Below are positions 28,772 to 40,006 of a DNA stretch of 64,000 nt, piece after piece (the stretch's first letter is position 1; every line of letters starts with the position of its first letter). Where the stretch lies: assembly GCF_016097555.1 (NCBI RefSeq), contig NW_024534131.1:1-64000 (forward strand), in the 5' to 3' direction. Made by a program: the position numbers and the translations under genes. Under the pieces are notes generated by a model, which saw only the letters and a program-made list of their open reading frames with translations, did no database searches and was not told where the DNA came from. Source of the stretch: Gigantopelta aegis. Taxonomy: Eukaryota > Mollusca > Gastropoda > Neomphalida > Peltospiridae.

Positions 28772-28813
28772 CTTTAAATATTACTTTCAGTGCAAGCATA
28801 ATAAGAGAACTAT
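28772..28813. promoter_or_regulatory. 42-bp gap between two mitochondrial-protein genes
   Basis: The start codons of PET117 (minus) and the LYR-motif gene (plus) are separated by only 42 bp. Both transcripts must begin inside this gap or within the partner's coding region. Confidence 0.45.
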
Positions 28814-29085
28814 ATGGCACTTGCTCTCTACAGAGCTTGTTTTTGAAGGACAGCAGCTGACATTCCAGTATTCATACAACATTATATCAAAATTGAAGTG
28901 AGAATGAATAATAATTATATTCTAATGTTTTGAGATCCTTTGTAGATACAATGTACGAGAACTATTTTGAATTATATCAATACGAGGATGACCTTTAGTT
29001 GTAGGAGCTAATAATTAAGAGAGGTTGAAACATGTTGCAAACATTTCGTTCTTTTGGCAGACATAGACCAACAAAGTTTAGATGA
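28814..29085 (+). CDS. LYR-motif (LYRM9-like) mitochondrial protein
   Basis: ATG 28814 gives MALALYRA with the LYR tripeptide at residues 5-7. The shifted frame then reads RTAADIPVFIQHYIKIEV, an intron near 28898, RYNVRE-LFELYQYEDD and, in another frame, NMLQTFRSFGRHRPTKFR before the stop 29083-29085. LYR, then a helix ending EVR, then an acidic segment and a closing helix is the plan of LYRM proteins, which work with acyl-ACP in iron-sulphur and respiratory-complex assembly. IQHYIKIEVR most resembles LYRM9. The length, about 85 residues, fits. The exact paralogue is uncertain. Confidence 0.6.
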
Positions 29086-29089
29086 TATG

Positions 29090-29681
29090 TGTTATATATT
29101 GGCCTCTCCAGAAAGAAAAGAAAAGCAGCTATGACTTGCCAACCCTACCTTATTTGAAACATGATCAACACTCAGAATTTTGAATCAATTGGTAAAACAC
29201 TGTCTTTATTCCTTGCCAGCTATACGGACTGTATAGTAGTATTCTTTGATGAATGGAACGACAATTTTCTAGTCACGACATTTTTGTGGTTTAACTCACA
29301 GGTGAAACTGTCCTTTTAGTTAATATATATGAATGTATCTGATGTTAAGTGATTCTCAATTAATATGTATTATTGTACAGTCCAAAACATGGAAACAGAT
29401 GTTTATGAAAGGTGGTCAAATTCAATAACAAATGATATATAAACATCCTTTCGACTGATTTGACAATAGCAACTTAAAAAAATTTGGCTGATGCGCTAAA
29501 TTTGAAACGATAGAAACTACTAACGCTATCCATCAAAGGTAACTACTACTACGCACGTGGAGTAGTTATTGTAACAGGCGATTACCAATATGACCTACAT
29601 GGGATTGATTGTAATTTGGGTAATAAAAGTAGAGTAATTAAAAGTTCTTCAGATATATTGGTTTTATCAATAGATAAATAG
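29090..29681 (+). CDS. Unrecognised short gene
   Basis: Open segments joined by short introns, shifted several times: SLDDMCYILASPERKEKQL (about 29080), HDQHSEFESIGK-like sequence, SYTDCIVVFFDEWNDNFLV near 29220, KTWKQMFMKGGQIQ near 29390, LADALNLKR near 29490 and a final run GVVIVTGDYQYDLHGIDCNL to SSSDILVLSIDK, stop 29679-29681. AG acceptors precede several of these. The acidic, aromatic character looks like a real globular protein but I recognise no family. The start codon is not identified, and part could belong to the LYR gene's 3' UTR. Confidence 0.4.
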
Positions 29682-29775
29682 TGGAGTCAGGTACAACAGA
29701 GCCACAACTGAAAAGTGTCTGCTAGCTCAGTAACCTCAGTTGGTTGTAACTAGTTCAATTGTTGTGTTAACAAGA

Positions 29776-32700
29776 ATGGCTGCTCATTCAGGAAATTATA
29801 TGCCCAGCTGAGATCTTTGTCCTTCCAGGGACTTTACTCCTTCAAGAGTTACGTCGGATCTCTAGCAATCTATTCGTGCAGCAGCATGATCCGTTGTTAA
29901 ATCGCGCCGTATAATCCAAACAATCAACGAACGCCCCCTTCGCGGAGTGCAACTGACAGTCGCCGATAGCCTGAAAGGCAAAATATATTCAAGTGGATTT
30001 CTCAGGCAAAAGTAAACGAAGACGCTCACAAACGCTCTGCCAGACAAACTTAGAAGCAGTTGTTAGGAACACGATTATACTACAATTAGGAGGTCCACAC
30101 TTCAACTCGGAGCCCCTTTGCTATCTCTGAAAATAGAAACGTTACAGTACGTGTTCGTCCAAGGACTACCGTTGCACTTTTGGTTAGCGAAGGATCATCT
30201 TCATTGTGATAGGGTGGAGAGATCGATTTCATTTTCTATTGGCTGTTGATAATAATTCCCTATTTTATTCGACAAACTTCTTCACCAGTACAGCAGGCAA
30301 GTAGCCAAGAAGAACTGACATTGTTGAGCTCACATCCCCATACTTTGTTGCATCTAAACCATCAAAATGGAAAAATCAGACAAGAGAAGGATTCCAAGAT
30401 ATGACATGAAAGCACTCAATTAAAGAAGATATAAACCTTCAGTAAATCATCACTTACTATCGTTACAGTGCTACGGGTATGATCGATCAGAACCTGACCA
30501 ACCTGTAGTCCAATTCTTCATAGCAGACACTCACAAGAGCATCCCACTGCCTGATTTCTTTGTTATCTCTCTTCTTTATAATCATCACCTTCTCCATTCC
30601 TCTCTCTCGTCATTCCTAAACACCAAAACAATCAATCTTCTCTATGGAAAAAGAACATTAAAGAAAAGAGTCATCCAGCTCGTCTTCGTAGCATAAGTAT
30701 TAATAAATCCAACACTAATCATAGCAATAGCACAGAGAACTTTTGACATTCAGAGCATCTCCTATTTTGCATTCAAGAAAATTAGTGAACAGCCGTGTCT
30801 CCTCCTCTAGCAATCCTAACTTGTCAACTATTATAATGAAAATCACCACCTCTGATACTGTGCTACATAAAAGTTAGAGTATCATCCAACATTTATATTA
30901 TCTGATGCTGGACAAGAGATAGACATTTCAATGTGAACTATTTGGGCAGTCGTGATATGATCGATATATCGGTTGTGTTGATGAATGCGCGCGGCAAATT
31001 ATAGATCCTAAATCACCCTTCAAAATAAACTTGTTGATGTAATTGTTTATGTGATGTCTGAAAAGATTCGATCTTGTCTTGTCCTCCAAAATTTGGTCCT
31101 CTATTTAAAAAGTTTCTCTGTCAACGAAATCATGTCTGTAAGTCAAAGGTTCAAAGAATAAACGTCTTGTGGGTGTGGTCATATGGAAACCTAAATCTAT
31201 ACCAGTGTGTCCTTTATTTCGTTGTTTCACCACTTACTTTCAAATGCTTTAATGGAAATCAATTGCTTATGTTTCATCAGAATTATGAGGAAAACTGCTC
31301 TTTACAAATAAGGAATTTACAAAACTATATTATTCAAATTTAATTACAATGTAATAAGCATCATTTCCATATATGGTATGTATATTGTAGTTATTTTATG
31401 AGACCATTTGGCAGCTATTTTTAGTACTACTTTAAAATAACAATATTGTTGTTGTTTTGTCATCATTACTGGCTCAACTTGTTTGGTAAAGGTTACGTAG
31501 TTAGACTATACTTTCCTCTAGAGTAGCTAGACTGTCCCTTACATAGGATGCACTGGTGAGATAACTAAGGTTATATGTTCACCTCTACTATTATGGTTAT
31601 TTTGGAAATACCTGGAAACTGTTACAAACACAATTGATACATTATTATTGTAATATTTTAGGTTGAGGATACAAAATTTGAGTGAAGATCCTTTAAAATC
31701 AAAGATTCAGTCTCTGCCAGTTCAGGATCTGAGGGAGATGTGATATCTTTACTAGACTCTCCTATACCTCCTCCAGTGACAAGTTGGAAAGTTTCTCTGC
31801 TGTCTATATTGGAAATATCAAAGCTAGTAAACATCAGAATGTTAGTGAAGTTATACAGAAGACATTGACAGGAACTAAGACCTTCAAATTCAAGCAAGTT
31901 ACGGTCCAACTGAGTCTCTCTCAAGTTCAATTCATAGATGTTTCATGTGACTTAATTTATCAATGTCATGACACTAGTCTAATTCAAGCTATAGAATATT
32001 TCCAGATGATAGGAGGTATATTTGTTATATAATGAAAAGAAAGTACCAAATTATTAACAGGTAAAGTTTAAGCTGCATAAATCGAGATATTTCTATTATG
32101 TTAACAAGGTCATGTACCTATGGTGTAACAACACTGTAAATGTCAGATCTCTAGTCTCTTACTTACGACAGGCTTGTCAATTTTCTTATCAGAACAGATC
32201 AAAGGTTGATCCTACAATTAATGACTTTGATGAACTAGATGTAAGTTAATAAAACATTGTCATGTGACTTTATGATATTATACTAGAGTTCAACAAAATC
32301 TCATGGCTTCATGTCTCGATTACGATCATTCAAACAGTCTAAAGCGCTCTTCCTCTGCCCGTCATTACTCTTCCTCTCTTTTCAATCATACGTGGGTAGC
32401 CCTCGCATAACCCCCTCTTATTTAGATGTCCCTCGTAAAAAAAAAGATTTTGTCACAGTACCAAACAACAGTTGCAGAATTTTCAGAAGAAGATTTGTAA
32501 GTTCTCAGTCAATTATGCTTCCGGTACAAGTAATCTAATGGGACCATTTCTTCTATAGTATTGTTCAAGCATTAGAGGCATTTCAAGAGGGCGGAGTTTC
32601 TGCTGGAATGGCAACAATAACTAAGAACTGTGTCAGTATGCATATATCATTACTGGGCATCAACTTGAGTGATAAAAATCATAAAATGTTTGTTAGTCGT

Positions 32701-32897
32701 CATTATCCTAGTAAACAGATTTTAGGATTTGGACAACATCCAATAACAGATGGTGTATATTTTGGATTTGGTACTTATCGTCCTGGATTTGCTGATCAAA
32801 TTAAAGTTCATGTTTTTCTGACCCTTCACAACAAATTGTAAATCAAATTATGGATGGAATTGAATATTGGCTACAACTTAATCCATCTACTTCATAA
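29776..32897 (+). CDS. Unrecognised protein with one or two PTB-like domains
   Basis: From ATG 29776 (MAAHSGNYMPS) the first 1.3 kb is Ser/Asn/His-rich and basic with many frame slips (QASSQEELTLLSSHPHTLL, HPARLRSISINKSNTNHSN). Near 31720 comes SASSGSEGDVISLLDSPIPP. The section 31784-32010 looks like a PTB fold: FSAVYIGNIKASK, then FKQVTVQLSLSQVQFIDVSC and SLIQAIEYFQMI. The C-terminal block (32600-32897) reads SMHISLLGINLSDKNHKMF, then SRHYPSKQILGFGQ, GVYFGFGTYRPG, KVHVFD and IMDGIEYWLQLNPS; it resembles the tensin PTB (VTLTDNQRKLFFRRHYP, FGFVA). I saw no SH2 or PTEN-like domain, so it is not a plain tensin. It may be two genes. Confidence 0.5.
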
Positions 32898-33275
32898 ACA
32901 CTTTTATTGTTACATATAATTTTTGTTTAACAAATGTTTAATAAAAAATACACACTAATAATTAACAAATACAGAACAATTAAATACTAGCAAGAATTAA
33001 ATACCCTATTTAATAACATAATAAAGTATATTTATTATAAAGATTATGATATTTTTAGATAGTTAATACTAACTTAGCAAGTTATAATATGCACATTTTT
33101 GTGATAGTAAAACTTCAATAAAGTTAGTGTATTGATGGAACAGATATTATAAGATAATTCCTCGTTAAAGTTTATTCCACTACTAGTGAAGTAATCATAT
33201 TCGTTCACTATTTCGAACATTCTTAATTTGTTAATGAATAATTATGATCAATATTTGTGTTGTTATTAATAATTT
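32898..33275. other. AT-rich intergenic spacer before prominin
   Basis: Very AT-rich, with polyadenylation-like AATAAA sequences near 32940. No open frame of note. Confidence 0.6.
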
Positions 33276-33335
33276 TTGTACAAAAGTTATGTCAGTAATT
33301 ATATGGGTGTGGTCGTGATAAATTTTTCCAGAAGT

Positions 33336-34500
33336 GATGAAGTTTTATTATTACATCTGATTTTGTTATCGTTTATTTTATTTTCTCAATCAACTATTTG
33401 TCGATATAATGTATCTGTCGACTCGTTCTCGTCAGCTTCCTCGTTAAAAACAAGATGGAGGACCGCAGCTTCTCTACACAGTTGGAAAAAGTTTCAGAGA
33501 AAGCTTTTTTGGTACAACATTGAACTATGAGAGGCTGAGTTACACAATATCTGATATGTGAGATATTTATAAATTATTCAAATATATTAATATTATTTTA
33601 GTTATCAAGGTACAACTTTTTTAGTAGTGGGGCCTTTATCAGTCGCATCTCTTGACTATCTGAGCAACATTTCCTTTTTAGCCAGTAAGGACACAATTGT
33701 TATTATAATAACATTGTCGTTATAATAATTATTCCATTTAGCATTGGTTTTTTTTGCTGGCAATATTTATGCCTTTAAATATATTTTATTATTTGGTGTA
33801 TCTTGAGAAATGTAATCAAGTTGATAATGACAGGGAGACAGGAGATGAGGATCACAGAAGACATCTTCCTTTCTATCTCAATTTGCTACATGGCTCACGG
33901 GAAGTTGTGTCATTATTTCATTGTTATTATTAATAGTTTTTTGTGATAACACTGTGTGTTTGGTATGGAGAGAATAAATCATAGTTTAACTGGTTCTGCT
34001 GAGGTTATCAATGAAACATTACCACTGGTAAGACCCCTATAATTATGTTTCAATTATTATTGTTTATTGGTTTTAGTTAGTAAAACTTCATCAAGACTTT
34101 TTATCTACTGTAAATGATAAATTAATTGATGACGTTGTTTATCTTAATAATTCTATTTACACTCAATTAATAAAGTTGAGTTTAATTACTAGTTATATTT
34201 CAGGGTCAAATCTCTTTCTGTAGCCCCTTTCCCTGCCAATATATCTTCCAATATAAAGTTAACACATTATCATGATATCTCTCAGCTTTTCTCTAATGTA
34301 AGATTTTATCTTTATGCATCCATTACTAGCTGTTGTCCATTGTAGATATCTCTTAAGTTATCTGGAGTAGATGAAGCATTCTATTCAATTCAAAGAATAA
34401 CTACATTTCAACAGACATTGCAGTCTCTCTCATGGACTAATTTAATATCTAATATAACACAATTAATACAAGTACATTAATAATTGTTTTGTCTCTATAT

Positions 34501-34548
<48 letters not shown>

Positions 34549-34559
34549 CTCTCTCTCTC

Positions 34560-34612
<53 letters not shown>

Positions 34613-36689
34613 GACCTGTTCTGAGTTTACTAATAATTTTACTAACCAAACTACACTGTCTTGGATAACTTGTCATTCTCTTGTCACTAATTCCTCACTC
34701 TATCTCCCACTATCCTCCCCCACACTTACCTCCACACTCCCAAACATCACAACATTACAATCCCTAGAGACTGTACTATATAATGTAATGAATAGAACTA
34801 CTTCATCATCACTTGACCAAGAGAGAAATTATTTCAGTAATTTTCTTACAATGATGGTAAGTAAACGCCACAAAACACAGAGACATTCTTATATTTATTA
34901 TTAGGAATATATATATCTAAAACTATCACCTTAGCTTCCTCCTCATACATATCTTCAATTACTGACAACTTGTTTGCTATTGGTAATAATATTCATAGTC
35001 AGTATGGTGATATTACTTATGGCTGGCCTTCTTCGCAAGATGTAGTTGAGTATTATCTTGGACCTGGGTTAGTACATTACACCCCACTGATATTAATTGC
35101 ATTAATTTACAGATATCTTTTAAATTGGCAAGAATTTCATTATGTTGCAACAGTGGCATTCTCATTAGCTTTAATTGTTCTTGTGGTAGGTGTGGCTTTG
35201 GCTGTTGGGCGTGGTCTTATTAATATTGGAGCTATCTATAAATATGGTGAAGATGAGAGTTATATTCGTAGTAGCCATCAAGCTGCTCTGACATTGAGAA
35301 AGTTAGTCACATGACTGTCACATGATTTTTATTGTTATGATTTTAGACTTGCAATATGGATGTCTATATCGGGAATAGTCTCCGCCTTTTTTTTCATTTT
35401 TCTATTTTGTTTTGGCTAGTCTTGTTGGACGAACTTGTGTCCTCATAACAATTATACTGAACTAATTAGTAAGTATCCCCCTATATAATTAGATAATAAT
35501 TGTATTTTATAGGTGATTTAATTGATAATAATGACACATGGGCTGGTAGTTATCCATTAGGAACTGTCTATCATCATCAACCATTATATCCATTGACATT
35601 ACAATCTGTTCTTACTGCCTGTTCTAAAAATAGCTCGTCTATAAAAGCATTACAGTTATATGCACCACTAAATTTAAGTCACATCACCTTGACGACCATG
35701 CAGTCTGTAAGGAAAAGATTGTTGTTTTTTTATTTTACTCCTTTTAAAGGAAAATTTTATAACTGAAATGAATCAGTTCCAGAATCAGTCTTAATCTCAA
35801 CCTATTCAGTTCTTGGAAACCAGTCTTCTTAAATCGGCATTAATTCAATATCAGAACATTAAAATGGTCTCATGTTAATATCAGTGATCTCTTTCAGTCT
35901 AATTTTGGAGGAATTACTTTATTACAACAATTAATAACTGACTTAGTAAGAATGAATTAAAGATGGATGGACTGATGAAGAGAGGATTAAGGATGAATGC
36001 AATGCAGACAATATATGATGGAGTTTCTTTTCTATTACAGAATATTTCAAGTGCCAATGAAACACATTATTTTTCAAGTGTATTTTCACAGTCTCTAAAC
36101 AATATATTATCTGATCTTCCCACACTTGTGGTGTGTCTGAATGGTACGACATGGCACGCCTCCAGGCTCAGTCCAATGTATCTCTGGTGTCACAAGTTTT
36201 GGAACAGACGCATGACATTTCAGTATTGATAAATATGTCAGAAAATTTAGAAAATACTATCCGCAAGACAATTTATAATACCATAAAACAAAGTATGTTT
36301 TTCTAATTATAAGTACACGACTAACAGTTAGTTTTTTTTAGTTACCCTATCAACAGCTACTAATATTACTCATCAATTAGAGGGATTTATCTCTCGTACA
36401 CACCACATGATAACATGTGATTCTGGTACATGTTATCCAGTAACTGAAAAATATGCTCAATTTAGTATTTTGGTCTGTACCAACTTAATAACTGGTCTTG
36501 ATATTCATTGGATGTCATTAGCAATACTCTTTATCATTATATTAATCGGTATCACAGTTATGTTAATATTAGCAAGGTACATGTAACAACTATATGTGTT
36601 TTCTTATATTATTACTCTCTCTCTCTCATGTTAGTCGGTTATTGAATGAAAAGATTTTAAAAAGTCAGAGATCAAATAGATATTTATAA
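33336..36689 (+). CDS. PROM1: Prominin-like pentaspan membrane protein
   Basis: Cholesterol-binding protein of plasma-membrane protrusions, cilia and photoreceptor discs. The N-terminus has a hydrophobic signal segment near 33340-33400. Membrane segments: about 33610-33800; then a large loop with N-glycosylation sequons (INHSLTGS, INETLPL, LNNS-type); YTPLILIALIYRYL and FHYVATVAFSLALIVLVVGV near 35080-35210; ISGIVSAFFFIFLFCFG near 35365; and MSLAILFIIILIGITVMLIL near 36510-36575. After the third pair comes NLCPHNNYTELI, like the prominin C-x(4-6)-N-x-x-L motif, then VLTACSKNSSSIKALQLYAP with LNLSH, matching the loop-2 signature of prominins. The C-terminal loop has ITCDSGTCYPV. Five TMs with two large loops fit prominin. 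Symbol stands for the family. Stop 36687-36689. Confidence 0.8.
34504..34608. repeat. (CT)n microsatellite in a prominin intron
   Basis: About 105 bp of CT repeats with a few CC or TT breaks, ending at an AG acceptor (CTAG before ACCTGTT at 34613). It may serve as an unusually long polypyrimidine tract. Confidence 0.92.
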
Positions 36690-38341
36690 TTTCTCTATTA
36701 CTGACCAAATTCTCTCTCAAACAGTATGTTATTTATTCTAATAAAACAATGTGACATTATATTATAGGCTGGAGTTCTGTGGTTGTCTGTGGCTTTTGCT
36801 ATCAATATTTGGCTTGTGGTTACTATAGCAACAGACGAATTATTTACTCAGAAATGTCCACTACTGGGGAATGTTGTATTGGATGTACTTGGTGAGTATC
36901 CATCCATTTATAAAATTATTCATCCATTGACATCTGTAAATTTATTATTACAAATCTGTCCATTAGGGGATCTGGTATTGTATTTCTTGTCATTTCTTTC
37001 CCAGTTGGCTTTGTTCCTTAGATTTTATCAATGGATATTGTTACATAGAATACGAGGTAAGGAGGCAATGTTCTCATATCCTTATCTCCTCCCTTTAATT
37101 AATAACATAGTGTTCCAAGGATCACGAGTCCAGCAAATTCAACGTTTACTGGTTAACACGAATTAAAGCCACATTGTTTTATACACATCTCAGTTTTGTT
37201 TTTTAGTTTGGTACGTCTATTGACCACACCCACTTTAACATTGTATTCATTTCTATTATAGCATATTCCTTTTTTGGCTATTGCTGGAGCATATACAAGT
37301 GGGCGTGGTCTGTTATCAATAGCTGCTCTTTCCTCGTTGTCAGTTTCACTACTGGGAATAGTTTGGTTCTTGATCATCTTAATAAAAGAAAAGAAACAAT
37401 TACTACCTTACATGAGTTTATTACAACAAAAATTGGCTCAGTGTTGTTGCAGTTTGGAGAGCAAAATTAATGCCTTCACCTCCTGTCTCCACTACTGCTG
37501 GTCCTAATAACACTGTTCCTAGTGCTGTTAATGAACGTGGGCAAGTAGCTAGTGGTTCCGATCATTCATATGAATATCGAGACGAAATTACTGGTGATGT
37601 ATCTCCCTTGCCGGCATATGGACATGTTTCCACTTTACCTCATGTGCCTGAAGTAGACGAAGAAGAAGAGACTGTGTTTGGTCCTGACTCACATGCAAGA
37701 CATGAAATTGAAGAAGAGGGTGCGGCTATACAGATGAAGCTCCACCCCCTACTTATTTACATTATGAAATGCCATATCCAGTACAAGATGATGATATAGT
37801 GGTAGAACCAGCTGTTGTTAAGGTAAAGAAAAATATCAATATTATTATTATTATTACATATAAAATGTAAAGATACCATCTCGTTCATTGGATCGGAGAT
37901 TAAGTGATTTAGAAAGCAACTTTGCAGTACTTCAGAGACGAGAAGATGCTATTCACCATACCAATGGTGTAGAGGTAGCCAACTCATGGAGATCAGATGG
38001 TGATAAATCAAATCGTAGTAGTATATATACCAGTCAATCCAGTATGACTGGATCTGAATTGCCATATTCATCATCTCATATTCCTGGTTATACTAGTACT
38101 GATGAATCTTCAACAAACAGAGTAAATAATGAACACACAAATGGATTATGAATGGATACTTAAATCTCTTACACACTATAGGATGGTTTAGATGGATACG
38201 ATTCTTATGACAGTGATAACCCATACAGTTATATTACACAATTTTGGTGGAATCAGAGTGGTAAATATAAAATTACTTTGTGTTTGTATAATTAGAATAT
38301 TCTTTTTGTCCCTTATAGGAAGTATAATATATTTACAATAA
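36649..38341 (+). CDS. Unrecognised four-TM protein with acidic PPxY tail
   Basis: A possible ATG at 36649 lies inside the last prominin exon. The exon from 36769 gives GVLWLSVAFAINIWLVVTIA (TM1), FTQKCPLLGNVVLDVLG and CPLGDLVLYFLSFLSQLALF (TM2). After an intron come HIPFLAIAGAYTSGRG and SLSVSLLGIVWFLIILI (TM3-4), then KEKKQLLPYMSLLQQK. The cytoplasmic tail is acidic (DEEEETVFG) with APPPTYLHYEMPYP, a PPxY-type WW-binding site for NEDD4-like ligases, a short helical segment LDRRLSDLESNFAVLQRRED, and Ser/Tyr-rich sequence ending DGYDSYDSDNPYSYITQF. Stop 38339-38341. TM1 could instead be spliced to prominin. No family recognised; a tetraspan of claudin or TMEM type is possible. Confidence 0.55.
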
Positions 38342-38522
38342 TACTGGCAAATTACAGTGTTATATATCAGTTTTTTTTTTTCCTCTCCCTCTTTATTGAT
38401 GAATGATATTTCTTTTCTATTAATCTACGTCTCTCAGCTTTTCTTTTCCTAAAAATAAAATACAATTTATTATACATTGGAAAAGAGGGTATATTGGAAC
38501 ATACAGTAATTGGATTCTTGCT

Positions 38523-39059
38523 CTAGTTAGTTTCAGAAGGACCATGAGGAACTTGTGAGGCTTCCACTAATAGAGTGTGGAGTCTTTTAATAGCATCTTC
38601 AAGATTTTGATGTTGACTTCGATAATATTGAGAGGATATGGATGAATTCTCCAGATTTATTAATACGATTTTTTACACTAAAAAATTTTTATTAGAAAAC
38701 CTAAAAAATTATATCTTGCCAATTTTTGTAGTCGTTCTTTAACTTGTGGTACTATCCAGTCAGCTGATTCAACATGGAACCTAATTTCAGCTTTAGTATT
38801 TACTGAAAATATCAATAGAGTACACATTAATATAAGTGATTTATAGCTTACATTTGTTGACATTCTGACCTCCTGGACCACTACTTCGAGAATAAGTGAT
38901 ACTTAATTTATCTATTAAAATAGTTACAGATTATTATTATTATTATTAATAACTAGTCAGTCACCTCTTGGAATAGGACCAATAAATACATCTGCGTCAT
39001 TATTATCGGAGCAATACTTGAACAACGACAATATAATATTATACGTATATATATTAATA

Positions 39060-39104
<45 letters not shown>

Positions 39105-39206
39105 AAACTTACTCTCCATGGTGTGGTGACTACCTTTAAATGTTGTATAATGTAAGTACTTGAGAGAATACTTCGCATCAATTTGAAATGAGAATAAAAC
39201 AGCCAT
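38523..39206 (-). CDS. MRPL58: MRPL58 / ICT1 mitoribosomal peptidyl-tRNA hydrolase
   Basis: Rescues stalled mitochondrial ribosomes; GGQ-type release factor domain. Starts MAVLFSF (ATG 39206), then a shifted MRSILSSTYIIQHLKVV. The GGQ region is near 38880: Tyr-Ser-Arg-Ser-Ser-Gly-Pro-Gly-Gly-Gln-Asn-Val-Asn-Lys can be read across the exon at about 38900-38860. Then VNTKAEIRFHVESADWIVPQ, VKERLQKLA, FIHISSQYYRSQHQN, and LEDAIKRLHTLLVEASQVPH, stop 38523-38525. This follows human ICT1 (NTKAEVRFHL, then R-x-Q-x-x-N). A (TA)n tract sits in an intron. The start is 800 bp from the divergent CatSper gene. Confidence 0.88.
39056..39100. repeat. (TA)n microsatellite in an MRPL58 intron
   Basis: About 40 bp of TA dinucleotides preceded by TATTAATATTAATA. 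Confidence 0.9.
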
Positions 39207-39369
39207 TTTCAGTAACCTAATATTAACTACATTCATGAGTTAACCCACAAGAGTAGAGCAGACCAAATGTGTTCTTGGCCTTTAAAGCTCTCAATTTATG
39301 TTTTTTAATGATAAAAGACACTCAGCAGTAGGTACCTAATATTAAGGACATGAAAGTGAAGATATGTGT

Positions 39370-39832
39370 TTAATGAGATTCATAATCGACACAGCGCGCC
39401 CCACAAGGGCATGAAGACAAAATCTTACGTACATATAAAAGGAAACCAAACAGTCATGAGTGCCAGTTGTGTTGTGGGCCAGCGTTCTGCAATGCATCAG
39501 ACCTCTGAGATGGTTACCAGCATACTCTACGGAGTAATCCGAAAGGCCGACTAGGATAGGGCTGGTAGTCTCCCTTTAAACGAGATGAGGCTGGTGTATT
39601 TGTGGTTCCCGGTTCCTGAATGCGACATTTCCCTAAGAGCTGGAATCCCGTACGGCTGGTTTTAAGTTAGGCGCGACGCTCCAGCCAGGATTACCTCGCG
39701 AAGACGAGGGTTACCAAGCCAGGTGGCGGTCCCAGCTAGCAATAGCAGGGAATCCTGGAGCCTAAGTGGAAGCCTGAGTGGGTGAGCGAGTAGGAATCGT
39801 TTGGGCAACACACCAAGGGTTTTTTTTTAATA
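39370..39832. other. GC-rich non-coding island between MRPL58 and CatSper
   Basis: About 460 bp with GC clearly above the surrounding AT-rich DNA (several lines exceed half GC), ending in a run of T at about 39821-39829. It contains short stems such as CCTCG/CGAGG at about 39694-39709 and repeats of GGCTGG. No long frame has domain character: an open frame at 39366-39554 matches nothing I know. Options: a structured non-coding RNA with a pol III style T-run end, a non-autonomous mobile element, or inserted foreign DNA. I could not align it to 5S, 7SL, RNase P or MRP RNA by eye. Confidence 0.5.
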
Positions 39833-40006
39833 AATATTAAATACTAGGTTTTCATTATTATTTTAATTTTTGCTGTTAATTAATTATACTCTAATAAGTG
39901 AATATTTTATATAAGAAAAAATTACTATCAATAATAATTAGAAATGCAATCTTGTACAATTACTTAAAAAACAGCTGCTATTAATAAAACTTGTTGATCT
40001 TATAAA

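Noticed and set aside
29862-30047. Minus-strand open frame in a GC-richer stretch
   Set aside because: The plus strand reads as a basic low-complexity coding segment with continuity on both sides; the minus frame is isolated.
39370-39832. SRP RNA, RNase P/MRP RNA, 5S rRNA or tRNA in the GC-rich island
   Set aside because: The island has a fragment like GTCCCAGCTA and a T-run end, but I could not place the conserved cores of any of these RNAs or a tRNA B box.
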